DNA of 34,751 bases from Helicobacteraceae bacterium (lineage in GTDB: Bacteria > Campylobacterota > Campylobacteria > Campylobacterales > Sulfurimonadaceae): positions 1 to 34,751 of the forward strand of contig WFNF01000001.1 in assembly GCA_015488775.1 (NCBI GenBank), in the 5' to 3' direction. This document shows positions 22,919 through 30,688 of the stretch, piece by piece (position 1 is the first letter of the stretch; the number at the start of each line of letters is the position of its first letter). Below the pieces are notes generated by a model. The model saw nothing but the letters and a program-made list of their open reading frames with translations. It ran no database searches and was not told where the DNA came from. The translations under genes and the position numbers were made by a program.

Positions 22919-25297
22919 ATGTTAAATTTTAATTCTATCGCCATTAAAACAAGTGCCTATATAGCACTATTTACTATAGCTTTTATTTTATTTATTATAT
23001 TTGTTGTAAAAAACCTTTTTACTGATTCTTATATAAATTTAGAAAGAGACAAGGTAGCTATAATTGCGCAAAACATATCTTCACCCTTAGCTTTAAATAT
23101 TAGCTATGGCTTCACACAAGCAATTAGTGAAATATCTAATAAAGCACTTACAAATAAAAATGTTTTACTTATAAAAATTAATAATTATGAAGACAATACA
23201 GTAAAAACTTTTACTAATCATGATAAAAATCTTAACGAGTATATAAAAGAGCATGAGATACTTCATAGTAACAAACTACTTGATCCTACAACTTCAAAAG
23301 ATATTGGTGAGCTTACTATTGTTTACTCAAATCAAACATATTTAAAATATATGAGAATTTTTAATGTGTGGTTTTTTTGGGGTGTGGTTGGCTTTGCTAT
23401 TTCACTTTTTTCATTGAGTCTATTTTTATATAAATCACTTAAAAGGCTTTCAATACTTGATGATGCATTGAAAAGTTTTAACCCTGAAAATCCAGCTATA
23501 TTAAAATTGGACATAGACACTAATGATGAGATAAGTTCTATCTCCAAATCTGCAAATATTATGATAGACAATATTATTGAGTATATCAATAACTATAAAG
23601 AGGTAACATCTGAACTTATATTAAGTCATGGACATCTTAAAGATGCACAAAGAATGGCAAGGGTTGGTAGTTTAGATTACACTATAGATACAGATACATT
23701 GATTTTGAGTGATGAGTATTATCGCATACTAGGGATTAATTTACATACTAAATTTACATGGATAGATTTTTTAAAATTTATAGACAAAACTGATTATCTT
23801 AGAGTCTCAAAAGAGATTCAAATGGCTATCTCTAATCGTTCAACCTTTAATATAAAGTATGCTTTAGCCTTAAAAAACAACAAACAAATTTTTATTCAAA
23901 CAAGTGGTAAAGTAAGACATAAAAAAGATGGAACTACAAAATTAACTGCCATTAGCATGGATATTACAAAAGATATTAAAAATAAACAAACTATAGAGAA
24001 ACTAGCTTATTTTGATTCACTTACAGGCCTAGCAAATAGAGCTCAACTAAAAAGTAAAATGGCACACTTTTTAAACTTAGCAAAAGTTGAAAAAGACAAA
24101 ATGGCAGTTATATTTCTTGACCTTGATCATTTCAAACTCATAAACGACACATTAGGACACAGTGTAGGAGATGAATTACTTAAATATATAGCTTCTACTT
24201 TGAAAGCGCAAATTGGTGAAGATGATATATTATCCAGATTAGGTGGAGATGAATTTGTTATATTTATACCATCAATACAGAGTGTAAAAGATATTAAAAA
24301 TCTTGCATCAAAAATACAAAAATCTCTTGAGCATAAACATACTATAGGGACACATCAACTCTACATAACATCAAGCATAGGTTTAGCAGTGTATCCAGAA
24401 CATGGAACTACTTCTGATGAGTTAATACGTAACGCAGATACTGCAATGTATGAAGCAAAAAATGATGGTCGTAACAAATATAAATTTTACTCAAAAGCTA
24501 TGGGTACTGTAGTAGATAAACAACTAAATATGGAACAAGATTTAGCTAATGCAATAAAAAATAAAAAAGAGATTGAGGTGTTTTATCAAGCTAAAATAGA
24601 TACTTTTTCAAAAGAGATAATAGGTGCAGAAGCCTTAGTAAGATGGAATCATCCAAAAAATGGGCTTATCTTTCCTGATGAATTTATATTTATGGCAGAG
24701 AGTACTGGTCTTATGGTCGACTTAGGAAACATCATAACAGAACAATCAATATCTACTTTAAAAGAGATAAATGAACTTAAACTCAATAAATTCAAACTTG
24801 CTATAAACTTATCTGCAAGACAGTTTCAAGATATATCCTTAATCCCATTTGTAGAAAGTATTTTACGCAAATACAAAATCTTACCTGAGCAAGTTGAGTT
24901 TGAGATTACTGAGAGTATATCTATGAGCAATATGCAAAACACTTTAAGAATTTTAACTAAACTAAGAGAGATAGGCATCTCAATAGCAATAGATGATTTT
25001 GGGACAGGACACTCCTCATTAGCTTATCTAAAAAGATTTCCGATAAATACACTAAAAATTGATAAATCTTTTGTAATGGATATAGTTGATGATGAAGATG
25101 ACAGAGTAATTACACAAACTATTATATCTATGGCTCACTCATTAGGGCTAAATACAGTAGCTGAGGGTGTTGAAACTAAAGAGCATGTTGAGATGTTAAA
25201 TGAGATGGGTTGTGACATACTACAAGGCTACTTTTACTCTAAACCTATAAGTAAAGATAAGTTTGTAGAGTTCATAAAAGAATACAAACCAAGTTAG
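22919..25297 (+). CDS. CHASE8-like/HAMP/PAS/GGDEF/EAL c-di-GMP protein
   Basis: This 792-residue inner-membrane sensor has a first membrane helix at about 13-31, a periplasmic domain (32-145) resembling CHASE8 of YfiN (KVAIIAQNISSPLALN, then a DIGELTIVYS strand), a second helix at about 148-170, a HAMP-like linker (to about 235), and PAS (240-350). GGDEF is at 442-446, but the RxxD inhibitory site is replaced by GEDD, so feedback inhibition is probably lost. EAL is at 571-573, with EFEITES, DDFGTGHSSLAYL, KIDKSF and AEGVET, so phosphodiesterase function is plausible. The output sign cannot be read. It is the last gene of the receptor operon. Confidence 0.93.
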   Translation: MLNFNSIAIKTSAYIALFTIAFILFIIFVVKNLFTDSYINLERDKVAIIAQNISSPLALNISYGFTQAISEISNKALTNKNVLLIKINNYEDNTVKTFTNHDKNLNEYIKEHEILHSNKLLDPTTSKDIGELTIVYSNQTYLKYMRIFNVWFFWGVVGFAISLFSLSLFLYKSLKRLSILDDALKSFNPENPAILKLDIDTNDEISSISKSANIMIDNIIEYINNYKEVTSELILSHGHLKDAQRMARVGSLDYTIDTDTLILSDEYYRILGINLHTKFTWIDFLKFIDKTDYLRVSKEIQMAISNRSTFNIKYALALKNNKQIFIQTSGKVRHKKDGTTKLTAISMDITKDIKNKQTIEKLAYFDSLTGLANRAQLKSKMAHFLNLAKVEKDKMAVIFLDLDHFKLINDTLGHSVGDELLKYIASTLKAQIGEDDILSRLGGDEFVIFIPSIQSVKDIKNLASKIQKSLEHKHTIGTHQLYITSSIGLAVYPEHGTTSDELIRNADTAMYEAKNDGRNKYKFYSKAMGTVVDKQLNMEQDLANAIKNKKEIEVFYQAKIDTFSKEIIGAEALVRWNHPKNGLIFPDEFIFMAESTGLMVDLGNIITEQSISTLKEINELKLNKFKLAINLSARQFQDISLIPFVESILRKYKILPEQVEFEITESISMSNMQNTLRILTKLREIGISIAIDDFGTGHSSLAYLKRFPINTLKIDKSFVMDIVDDEDDRVITQTIISMAHSLGLNTVAEGVETKEHVEMLNEMGCDILQGYFYSKPISKDKFVEFIKEYKPS

Positions 25298-25298
25298 A

Positions 25299-25304
25299 TA
25301 TAAT
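25299..25304 (+). promoter_or_regulatory. Possible internal -10 for the DUF89 gene
   Basis: TATAAT right after the stop of the c-di-GMP gene and 20 bases before the DUF89 start. It may allow separate transcription, but read-through from the operon is also likely. Confidence 0.3.
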
Positions 25305-25323
25305 ACAATAAACGGATTATATT

Positions 25324-26181
25324 TTGAACATTACAAAAGAGTGTGTAGAGTGCATCATCAACCAAAGTGCTCGTGTTGCTTCACACATAACAAAAGATGA
25401 AAAACTCACCTCAGAACTTATCTCAAACACTAAAAAACTTTCAAAAGATTTTGATTTTCAAAGTTCCCCTCCTGTAGTTGCTAAGAGAGTTTATGAAGAG
25501 TTAGCTCTTATAGCAAAAAAAACTGACTTGTACGATGAAGTAAAAAAACAATCTACTCTAAAAGCCTTAGAGTTACTTCCAAAACTAGTAGATATTATAA
25601 ACTCAACTGATCAAAGAGTTAAAGCATCTCTTAGAGTTGCAGTAGCTGGAAATGTTATAGATTTAGCAAGTGAAGTTGAGTTTGATGTTGAAGAGGAAGT
25701 TTCAAAAATAGCAAGTGTAAGCTTTGCAAAAGATGATTTTGACACTCTAATAGAAAAAATAGAAAAAGCCTCTACCCTACTTTACATAGGAGATAACGTT
25801 GGTGAGCATATCTTTGACTTTTTAGCTATAAAAACCCTAAAACAGACCTACCCAAAACTAAAAATTTACTTTATGGTTAGAGGGACTTACATCATAAACG
25901 ATGTCACTTTAGAAAACACAAAAGATTTAGAGTTCGAAAAATATTGTGAGATTATAGACTCAAAAGTTCCAACTCCTGGTTTTGTTTATAGCCTTGCATC
26001 CAAAGAATCAAAAGAGATTTTTGACACATCTGATGTTGTAATAACTAAGGGGATGGGAAATTATGAATGTTTAACACCAACACACAGAAAAAACCTAGCC
26101 TACCTACTAAAAGTGAAGTGTAATGTAGTAGCTGCACACATAAACTTGAAGCTTGGTGACTTAGTTTGTAAATTTATTTAA
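25324..26181 (+). CDS. DUF89 (ARMT1-like) metal-dependent phosphatase family protein
   Basis: This 285-residue protein shows the DUF89 layout: CVECIINQS at the start (CxxC), a helical N-terminal domain, then YIGDNVGEHIFD, FMVRGTYIINDVT, and VVITKGMGNYECL, the acidic/Asn metal-binding and phosphate-handling motifs. Characterised DUF89 proteins are Mn/Co/Ni-dependent phosphatases that remove damaged sugar phosphates; the CxxC-bearing prokaryotic branch is less studied. The start is a TTG (25324-25326), since no ATG lies near the conserved N-terminus. It ends with a four-base overlap with the convergent kinase gene. Confidence 0.88.
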   Translation: MNITKECVECIINQSARVASHITKDEKLTSELISNTKKLSKDFDFQSSPPVVAKRVYEELALIAKKTDLYDEVKKQSTLKALELLPKLVDIINSTDQRVKASLRVAVAGNVIDLASEVEFDVEEEVSKIASVSFAKDDFDTLIEKIEKASTLLYIGDNVGEHIFDFLAIKTLKQTYPKLKIYFMVRGTYIINDVTLENTKDLEFEKYCEIIDSKVPTPGFVYSLASKESKEIFDTSDVVITKGMGNYECLTPTHRKNLAYLLKVKCNVVAAHINLKLGDLVCKFI

Positions 26182-28838
26182 ATATGTATCTTTTCATACT
26201 CATTTTTTAACATCTTATAAGCTTTATCATAATCATAATCTACATCTTTAGATGCGGATTTCATCTCTATATCTTTTGCAATATTGACTATGTTAACTAT
26301 GCGAAAGTTTGCGGATGAACCTTTTATGGTGTGGGCAACTTTTGTAATAATATCATAATCTTTTTTTAGTATAGATTCTTTCAAATCTATCATAGTTTCA
26401 TCCATCTTCTTTTTATAAGTGTTTAACAACATAATAATTTGATCATAATCTAACATCAACTCTTTTTGAAGAAGACTAACATCCACTCCAGATATTTTTG
26501 TTATATTTACATCTGTATCCATATTTTTCAACTTAGGCTTGATATCTGTAGTTTCTAAATATATATCAAAAACTTTTTCCAGCTCGTTTGTGATGATAGG
26601 CTTACCTAAAAATGAATCATATGCCTCAAAGATGTTAGAACCTGAGTTTTGCATAACATTAGCACTTAAAGCAACTATAGGTGTATGTAGAAGTCTTTGC
26701 TCACTCTCATACGCTAAGATTTGTGTTGTTGCTTCTCTACCATTCATTACAGGCATCTGTTCATCCATCAAAATCAAGTTATATCTATTTTTCTTAAACA
26801 TATCTAAAGCTTGTAAACCATTGTGAGCTAAAGCACATTCTAAACCGTATCTTTCTAAAAGCATAACTATAAGCTCTTGGTTTGCTACATTATCTTCAAC
26901 TACTAAAATTTTTCCTTTATAGTATTTTCTAGCAGGAGTATCAAAAACTTTTGCATCAGTTTCTGGCTTTATATTTAATGCTTCTAAAAGAGTATGATAT
27001 ATTTTAGAACAGTAAAGTGGAAATACTAAAGAGGTTATATTTTCAACTAAATCAAATTTATCATCAATTTTATCCATAATAGCTATTGATGGAACCTCTT
27101 GTTGTTTTATCTTTTTTAATGTTTCATCATCAACATCATCTATAAAAAATAGTAAATCGTAATCATTGTCATCTATGTGATCTACATCTTTTAGATAAAG
27201 ATGCATAGCCGAAAAGTAACGTTTTAATGAGTCCATTTTATCATTATTTTTAGACTTACAATAAGCAGCAAATTCAAGATTAGAAAAAAGTTGTAACTCA
27301 AACATTTTGATTGCTTCACTTGAACTTGATGTAACTGGTAAAATAAGAGTAAAAGTACTTCCTATACCTAAAGTAGATTCTACTTGTATCTCACCACCCA
27401 TATTTTCAGCCAGATATTTACATATAGAAAGGCCTAAACCTGTGCCATCAGCAGTATAAAGAGAGTTCTCCTCAACTTGAGAAAAAGCATTAAAAATTCT
27501 ATCTAAATCTTTTTTTGAGATACCAGAGCCATTATCTTTTACACTTATATATAAAATGTCGTTTTTATAAGTTGCCTCAACATTTATTTTTCCATACTCA
27601 TTTGTAAATTTGATTGCATTACTTAAAAAATTTGAGATTATTTGATTTATTCTTAACGGATCAGAATATATTTCATAAGCTATTTGTGGATCTATAAATG
27701 AGTCAATAGATATAGATTTAGAGTTTGCACTAGCTACAAAAAGTTCTAGTGTATGTGAAAACTCATCATGAAGATTAAAAAGTTTCATATCTATATTGAA
27801 CTCACCAGAACGCAGTTTTGAAAAATCTAAAATATCATTAATTATACTTAAAAGGTTTTCACCAGAGTTATGGATAATATTTAGATATTTTTTTTGATTT
27901 TTTGTTGTAACCTCATCTTGCAATAATGAAACAAAACCTAAAATTGCATTTAATGGAGTTCTAATCTCATGAGACATATTTGAAAAAAAGTACTCTTTAG
28001 CAACTGAGGCATCATTTACTTCTCTATTTGAATCTATTAGCTTAGTTACCTCATAACCAATTGCTATATACTCTGTAGTGTTGTCTAGTGGGTCAATGAT
28101 AGGAACTATAGTACTATCTATAAAAAAATGTGTTCCATCTTTTTTTCTATTTTTAATAGTGCCTCTAAAAACTTTTTTATCTTTTAGTGTATTCCAAAGA
28201 TCATCATAAAAAGCCTTACCCATATCTTCATGTCTAAGTATGTTGTGTGGTTTGCCAATAAGCTCACCCTTAGTATAACCACATAATTTACAGAGGTTAT
28301 CATTAGCATAAGTAACAATACCATCTAAGTCAGTTTTGGAAACAATTGCACTAGCATCAATAGCTTTTTTATACTCATTTAACACTTTAACATTTTTAGC
28401 TAACTCTTGCTCTTTTTCAAAAATACTTTGAGTATATTGATCAAGAACAGATGAGAAGTTTGCATCAAATATATAGTTTATCTCATTAAAAAACTCTTGA
28501 GAATCTATATTTACCTCAAAAGTAAAATCTAACATAGCTTTTTTAAAATGTGTACATATCAAAAAAAGCTCATTTGCTCTAAAATCTCTATCTTTTAAAA
28601 ATGCTAAAAACTTCATCATAACAGGGCAATCACCAAGCGCAGTTTTACCATCCACAACATTTAAAAAATAATCAAATACATTTGTACCATACATAGATAA
28701 AAATAGGTCATTCTTTACTTCATGCTTACTTAGTACATCTTTTACATTTTTATATCTAATCCAAGATTTTAAAATATCACTTTTTGATTCTTTAAAAATC
28801 TCTAAATTAGCATAAAAAATTGGCACATCGTCTTTCAT
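26178..28838 (-). CDS. Hybrid sensor histidine kinase with REC and Hpt domains
   Basis: This 886-residue cytoplasmic phosphorelay kinase starts with an all-helical sensor domain (1-150; conserved-looking GDCPVMMKFLAFLKDRDF and LICTHFKKAMLDF) with no name I know. Next come an Aer-like PAS (about 160-270, LRHEDMGKAFYDDLW), HisKA with phospho-acceptor His290 in SHEIRTPLNA, HATPase (NAIKFT, DNGSGIS, GTGLGLSI), a degenerate receiver-like segment (about 500-610), a true receiver with Asp692 in LMDEQMP, and an Hpt domain with His836 in AHTIKGSSANF. Phosphate can thus move His-Asp-His and on to an external regulator. No partner regulator is encoded nearby. It is a single gene, convergent with DUF89. 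Confidence 0.94.
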   Translation of the reverse strand: MKDDVPIFYANLEIFKESKSDILKSWIRYKNVKDVLSKHEVKNDLFLSMYGTNVFDYFLNVVDGKTALGDCPVMMKFLAFLKDRDFRANELFLICTHFKKAMLDFTFEVNIDSQEFFNEINYIFDANFSSVLDQYTQSIFEKEQELAKNVKVLNEYKKAIDASAIVSKTDLDGIVTYANDNLCKLCGYTKGELIGKPHNILRHEDMGKAFYDDLWNTLKDKKVFRGTIKNRKKDGTHFFIDSTIVPIIDPLDNTTEYIAIGYEVTKLIDSNREVNDASVAKEYFFSNMSHEIRTPLNAILGFVSLLQDEVTTKNQKKYLNIIHNSGENLLSIINDILDFSKLRSGEFNIDMKLFNLHDEFSHTLELFVASANSKSISIDSFIDPQIAYEIYSDPLRINQIISNFLSNAIKFTNEYGKINVEATYKNDILYISVKDNGSGISKKDLDRIFNAFSQVEENSLYTADGTGLGLSICKYLAENMGGEIQVESTLGIGSTFTLILPVTSSSSEAIKMFELQLFSNLEFAAYCKSKNNDKMDSLKRYFSAMHLYLKDVDHIDDNDYDLLFFIDDVDDETLKKIKQQEVPSIAIMDKIDDKFDLVENITSLVFPLYCSKIYHTLLEALNIKPETDAKVFDTPARKYYKGKILVVEDNVANQELIVMLLERYGLECALAHNGLQALDMFKKNRYNLILMDEQMPVMNGREATTQILAYESEQRLLHTPIVALSANVMQNSGSNIFEAYDSFLGKPIITNELEKVFDIYLETTDIKPKLKNMDTDVNITKISGVDVSLLQKELMLDYDQIIMLLNTYKKKMDETMIDLKESILKKDYDIITKVAHTIKGSSANFRIVNIVNIAKDIEMKSASKDVDYDYDKAYKMLKNEYEKIHI

Positions 28839-28910
28839 AAAAACGCCTTTAACTTAATGAAGTGTGCTTATTATAACTTTATTTTATAAAAATTTTGTTA
28901 TTTTGTGAGA

Positions 28911-28933
28911 GAAGATGATCTTTAATCATCTTC
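28911..28933. terminator. Hairpin after the SQR/small-protein operon
   Basis: GAAGATGAT (28911-28919) pairs perfectly with ATCATCTTC (28925-28933) around a five-base loop. It lies three bases beyond the stop of the 54-residue gene. The leftward strand lacks a clear T tract after it, so termination efficiency is uncertain. Confidence 0.5.
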
Positions 28934-28936
28934 ATT

Positions 28937-29101
28937 TTAGTGAGATTTTGAAACAACCTTAAGCATTTTTAGATTTAACGCTATAAATCTAAAAAACTGC
29001 CAAATTTTACATGTTCTAAAAAATTTAGTCATACCAGTTGGTATTGGTGGATAATAACCTTGTTTATATGCTCTTTTATTTATTATTTTTTTCTCTTCCA
29101 T
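28937..29101 (-). CDS. 54-residue basic protein following the SQR-like gene
   Basis: This short reading frame has a strong ribosome binding site (AAGGAA, nine bases before the ATG), starts 22 bases after the SQR-like stop and ends just before a hairpin. The product starts MEEKKIINKRAYKQGYYPPIP, continues TGMTKFFRTCKIWQFFRF, and ends in a basic KMLKVVSKSH tail. It is rich in Lys, Arg and aromatics, with one Cys and an amphipathic, membrane-surface-like middle helix. The YYPPIPTG segment looks like an ordered binding motif. It may help anchor or assemble the flavoprotein at the membrane. I assign no family. The evidence is context and translation signals. Confidence 0.7.
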   Translation of the reverse strand: MEEKKIINKRAYKQGYYPPIPTGMTKFFRTCKIWQFFRFIALNLKMLKVVSKSH

Positions 29102-29123
29102 TTTAAAATTCCTTTTTTATAAT

Positions 29124-30584
29124 CTATTCTGGGATTAAAGTCCAACCTGTTTTAAGTTTTGCTTTGTATAAAAACATATGGTGTAAAACATGTTTTATCC
29201 AATGTCCAGCAAGCCCAACTTCACCAAAAGTAAGATCAGTATCACGCCCATACTCAGGATACTTTTCAAAATCAGGTACTACAGGGTAAACGGTCATAGC
29301 TGCTGCACTTCCATTAAAAAAGCCCATTCCAGTTGAAGCAACACAAGCTGCACCAATATTTGCCATTGAAGCTGTATGTAAAGGTGTATTTTCACCCCTT
29401 ACAATCAAATCTCTAATACTTTTTGCTATTGCTTTTCCTATCATCCCACTTGGCATACCAGTTCTTGGTGGAGTTGGATTGATAGGTGTACCTTTTGGTG
29501 AACTCATAGGTTTAGAGATAAGATGTGGTGGTGCAAAAGCTATACCTGCTGCAAACATATTTTTATATAATGGGTTTTGATAAGTTTCTGGCCAATCAGA
29601 TGCTCTGTATTCCTCATAAGCTTTAGGTGTATAATCTGCATCAACTTTCATAAAACCATTTGGTGCAAATATTTTATCTGTAATCTCATCCCCATGTTTA
29701 TCGTAAGCTTTTAGGCCAACTCCTCCAAATGGTGGTATCAACATAGAAAAATCAAAATCTACACTATCTTCATTTCCATCTAATTGCTCGTAAAATATAT
29801 TTCCCTCTTCAATTTTACTAACATGAGCACCAGTAATCCAAGAGATACCACGCTCTGCCATAATAGATTCTGTAAACACTTTTCCATTAGTTATGTAACC
29901 ACCACGTTTAAGGTGCATTCCACCCATACCAAAGTCACCAAGTTCATACTCATTAGAAATCCACACTAAGTCTGCCATATCTCTAACACCGTTCTCTTTT
30001 AAAACATGTTCAATATTAAAAATATACTCAAATGCAGCACCTTGACATGTACACATACCATGACCCGTACCTACTACAAATTTCTGACGCTCGCCATTTT
30101 TCATTTTTTCTATGGACTCATTTAGTTTTACATTTGCCTCCTGGGCATGAGAGTAAGTACATACAGAACTAGTAAACCCATTTTCAGGCCCAAGTCCATC
30201 AGTCATATGAAAGTTAAGCTTTGGACCAGTTGCATTGATCAGATAATCATACTCAACATCTTCACTTTGTCCCGCTTTATCTTGTCCTGTATATTCTATT
30301 TTTACAAATCCACTTTCTGTATCTATAGAACCCTCAGGGTATATAGATAAAGCTTTAGCTTGTTTAAACTTAACATTTATCTTTTTATAAACGCTCTCAA
30401 GTCCAAATATAACTTCACTAGCATCCATTTTTCCAACACCAACCCAAATATTTGATGGAATCCAATTCCACTGTGAGTTTGGTGTTACAACTATAATCTC
30501 ATGCTTTTTACCCAGCCATTCACCTAAAAAAGATGCGGCAGTATGTCCTGAAACACCTGCTCCCAAAATTACAACTCTTGCCAT
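29124..30584 (-). CDS. Sulfide:quinone oxidoreductase-like flavoprotein
   Basis: This 486-residue FAD protein starts with ARVVILGAGVSGHTAASFLG (dinucleotide-binding GxGxxG) and continues with NWIPSNIWVGVGKM, DYLINATGPKL, and a late FAAGIAFAPP segment, as in SQR/flavocytochrome c sulfide dehydrogenases. Cysteines at 142, 178, 180 and 414 are candidates for the redox pair that takes sulfide sulfur; CTC at 178-180 is unusual. The C-terminal region (HHMFLYKAKLKTGWTLIPE) is amphipathic and could bind the membrane, where quinone is reduced. The start at 30584 is set by GGAGG five bases upstream; the upstream 12 codons are not expected to be translated. The SQR subtype was not determined. A role in sulfide oxidation is likely. 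Confidence 0.85.
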   Translation of the reverse strand: MARVVILGAGVSGHTAASFLGEWLGKKHEIIVVTPNSQWNWIPSNIWVGVGKMDASEVIFGLESVYKKINVKFKQAKALSIYPEGSIDTESGFVKIEYTGQDKAGQSEDVEYDYLINATGPKLNFHMTDGLGPENGFTSSVCTYSHAQEANVKLNESIEKMKNGERQKFVVGTGHGMCTCQGAAFEYIFNIEHVLKENGVRDMADLVWISNEYELGDFGMGGMHLKRGGYITNGKVFTESIMAERGISWITGAHVSKIEEGNIFYEQLDGNEDSVDFDFSMLIPPFGGVGLKAYDKHGDEITDKIFAPNGFMKVDADYTPKAYEEYRASDWPETYQNPLYKNMFAAGIAFAPPHLISKPMSSPKGTPINPTPPRTGMPSGMIGKAIAKSIRDLIVRGENTPLHTASMANIGAACVASTGMGFFNGSAAAMTVYPVVPDFEKYPEYGRDTDLTFGEVGLAGHWIKHVLHHMFLYKAKLKTGWTLIPE

Positions 30585-30688
30585 TTTAGCCTCCAAAATT
30601 TTAATATCTCTTCTAATCATCTAAGTATATCACATTATAATGTTAAATAATCATATTCCTATCACTAAACTCATATTGATGTTAAAAA

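Noticed and set aside
30585-30620. Twelve-residue N-terminal extension of the SQR-like protein
   Set aside because: GGAGG lies directly before the ATG at 30584, and the FAD-binding motif begins right after that ATG.
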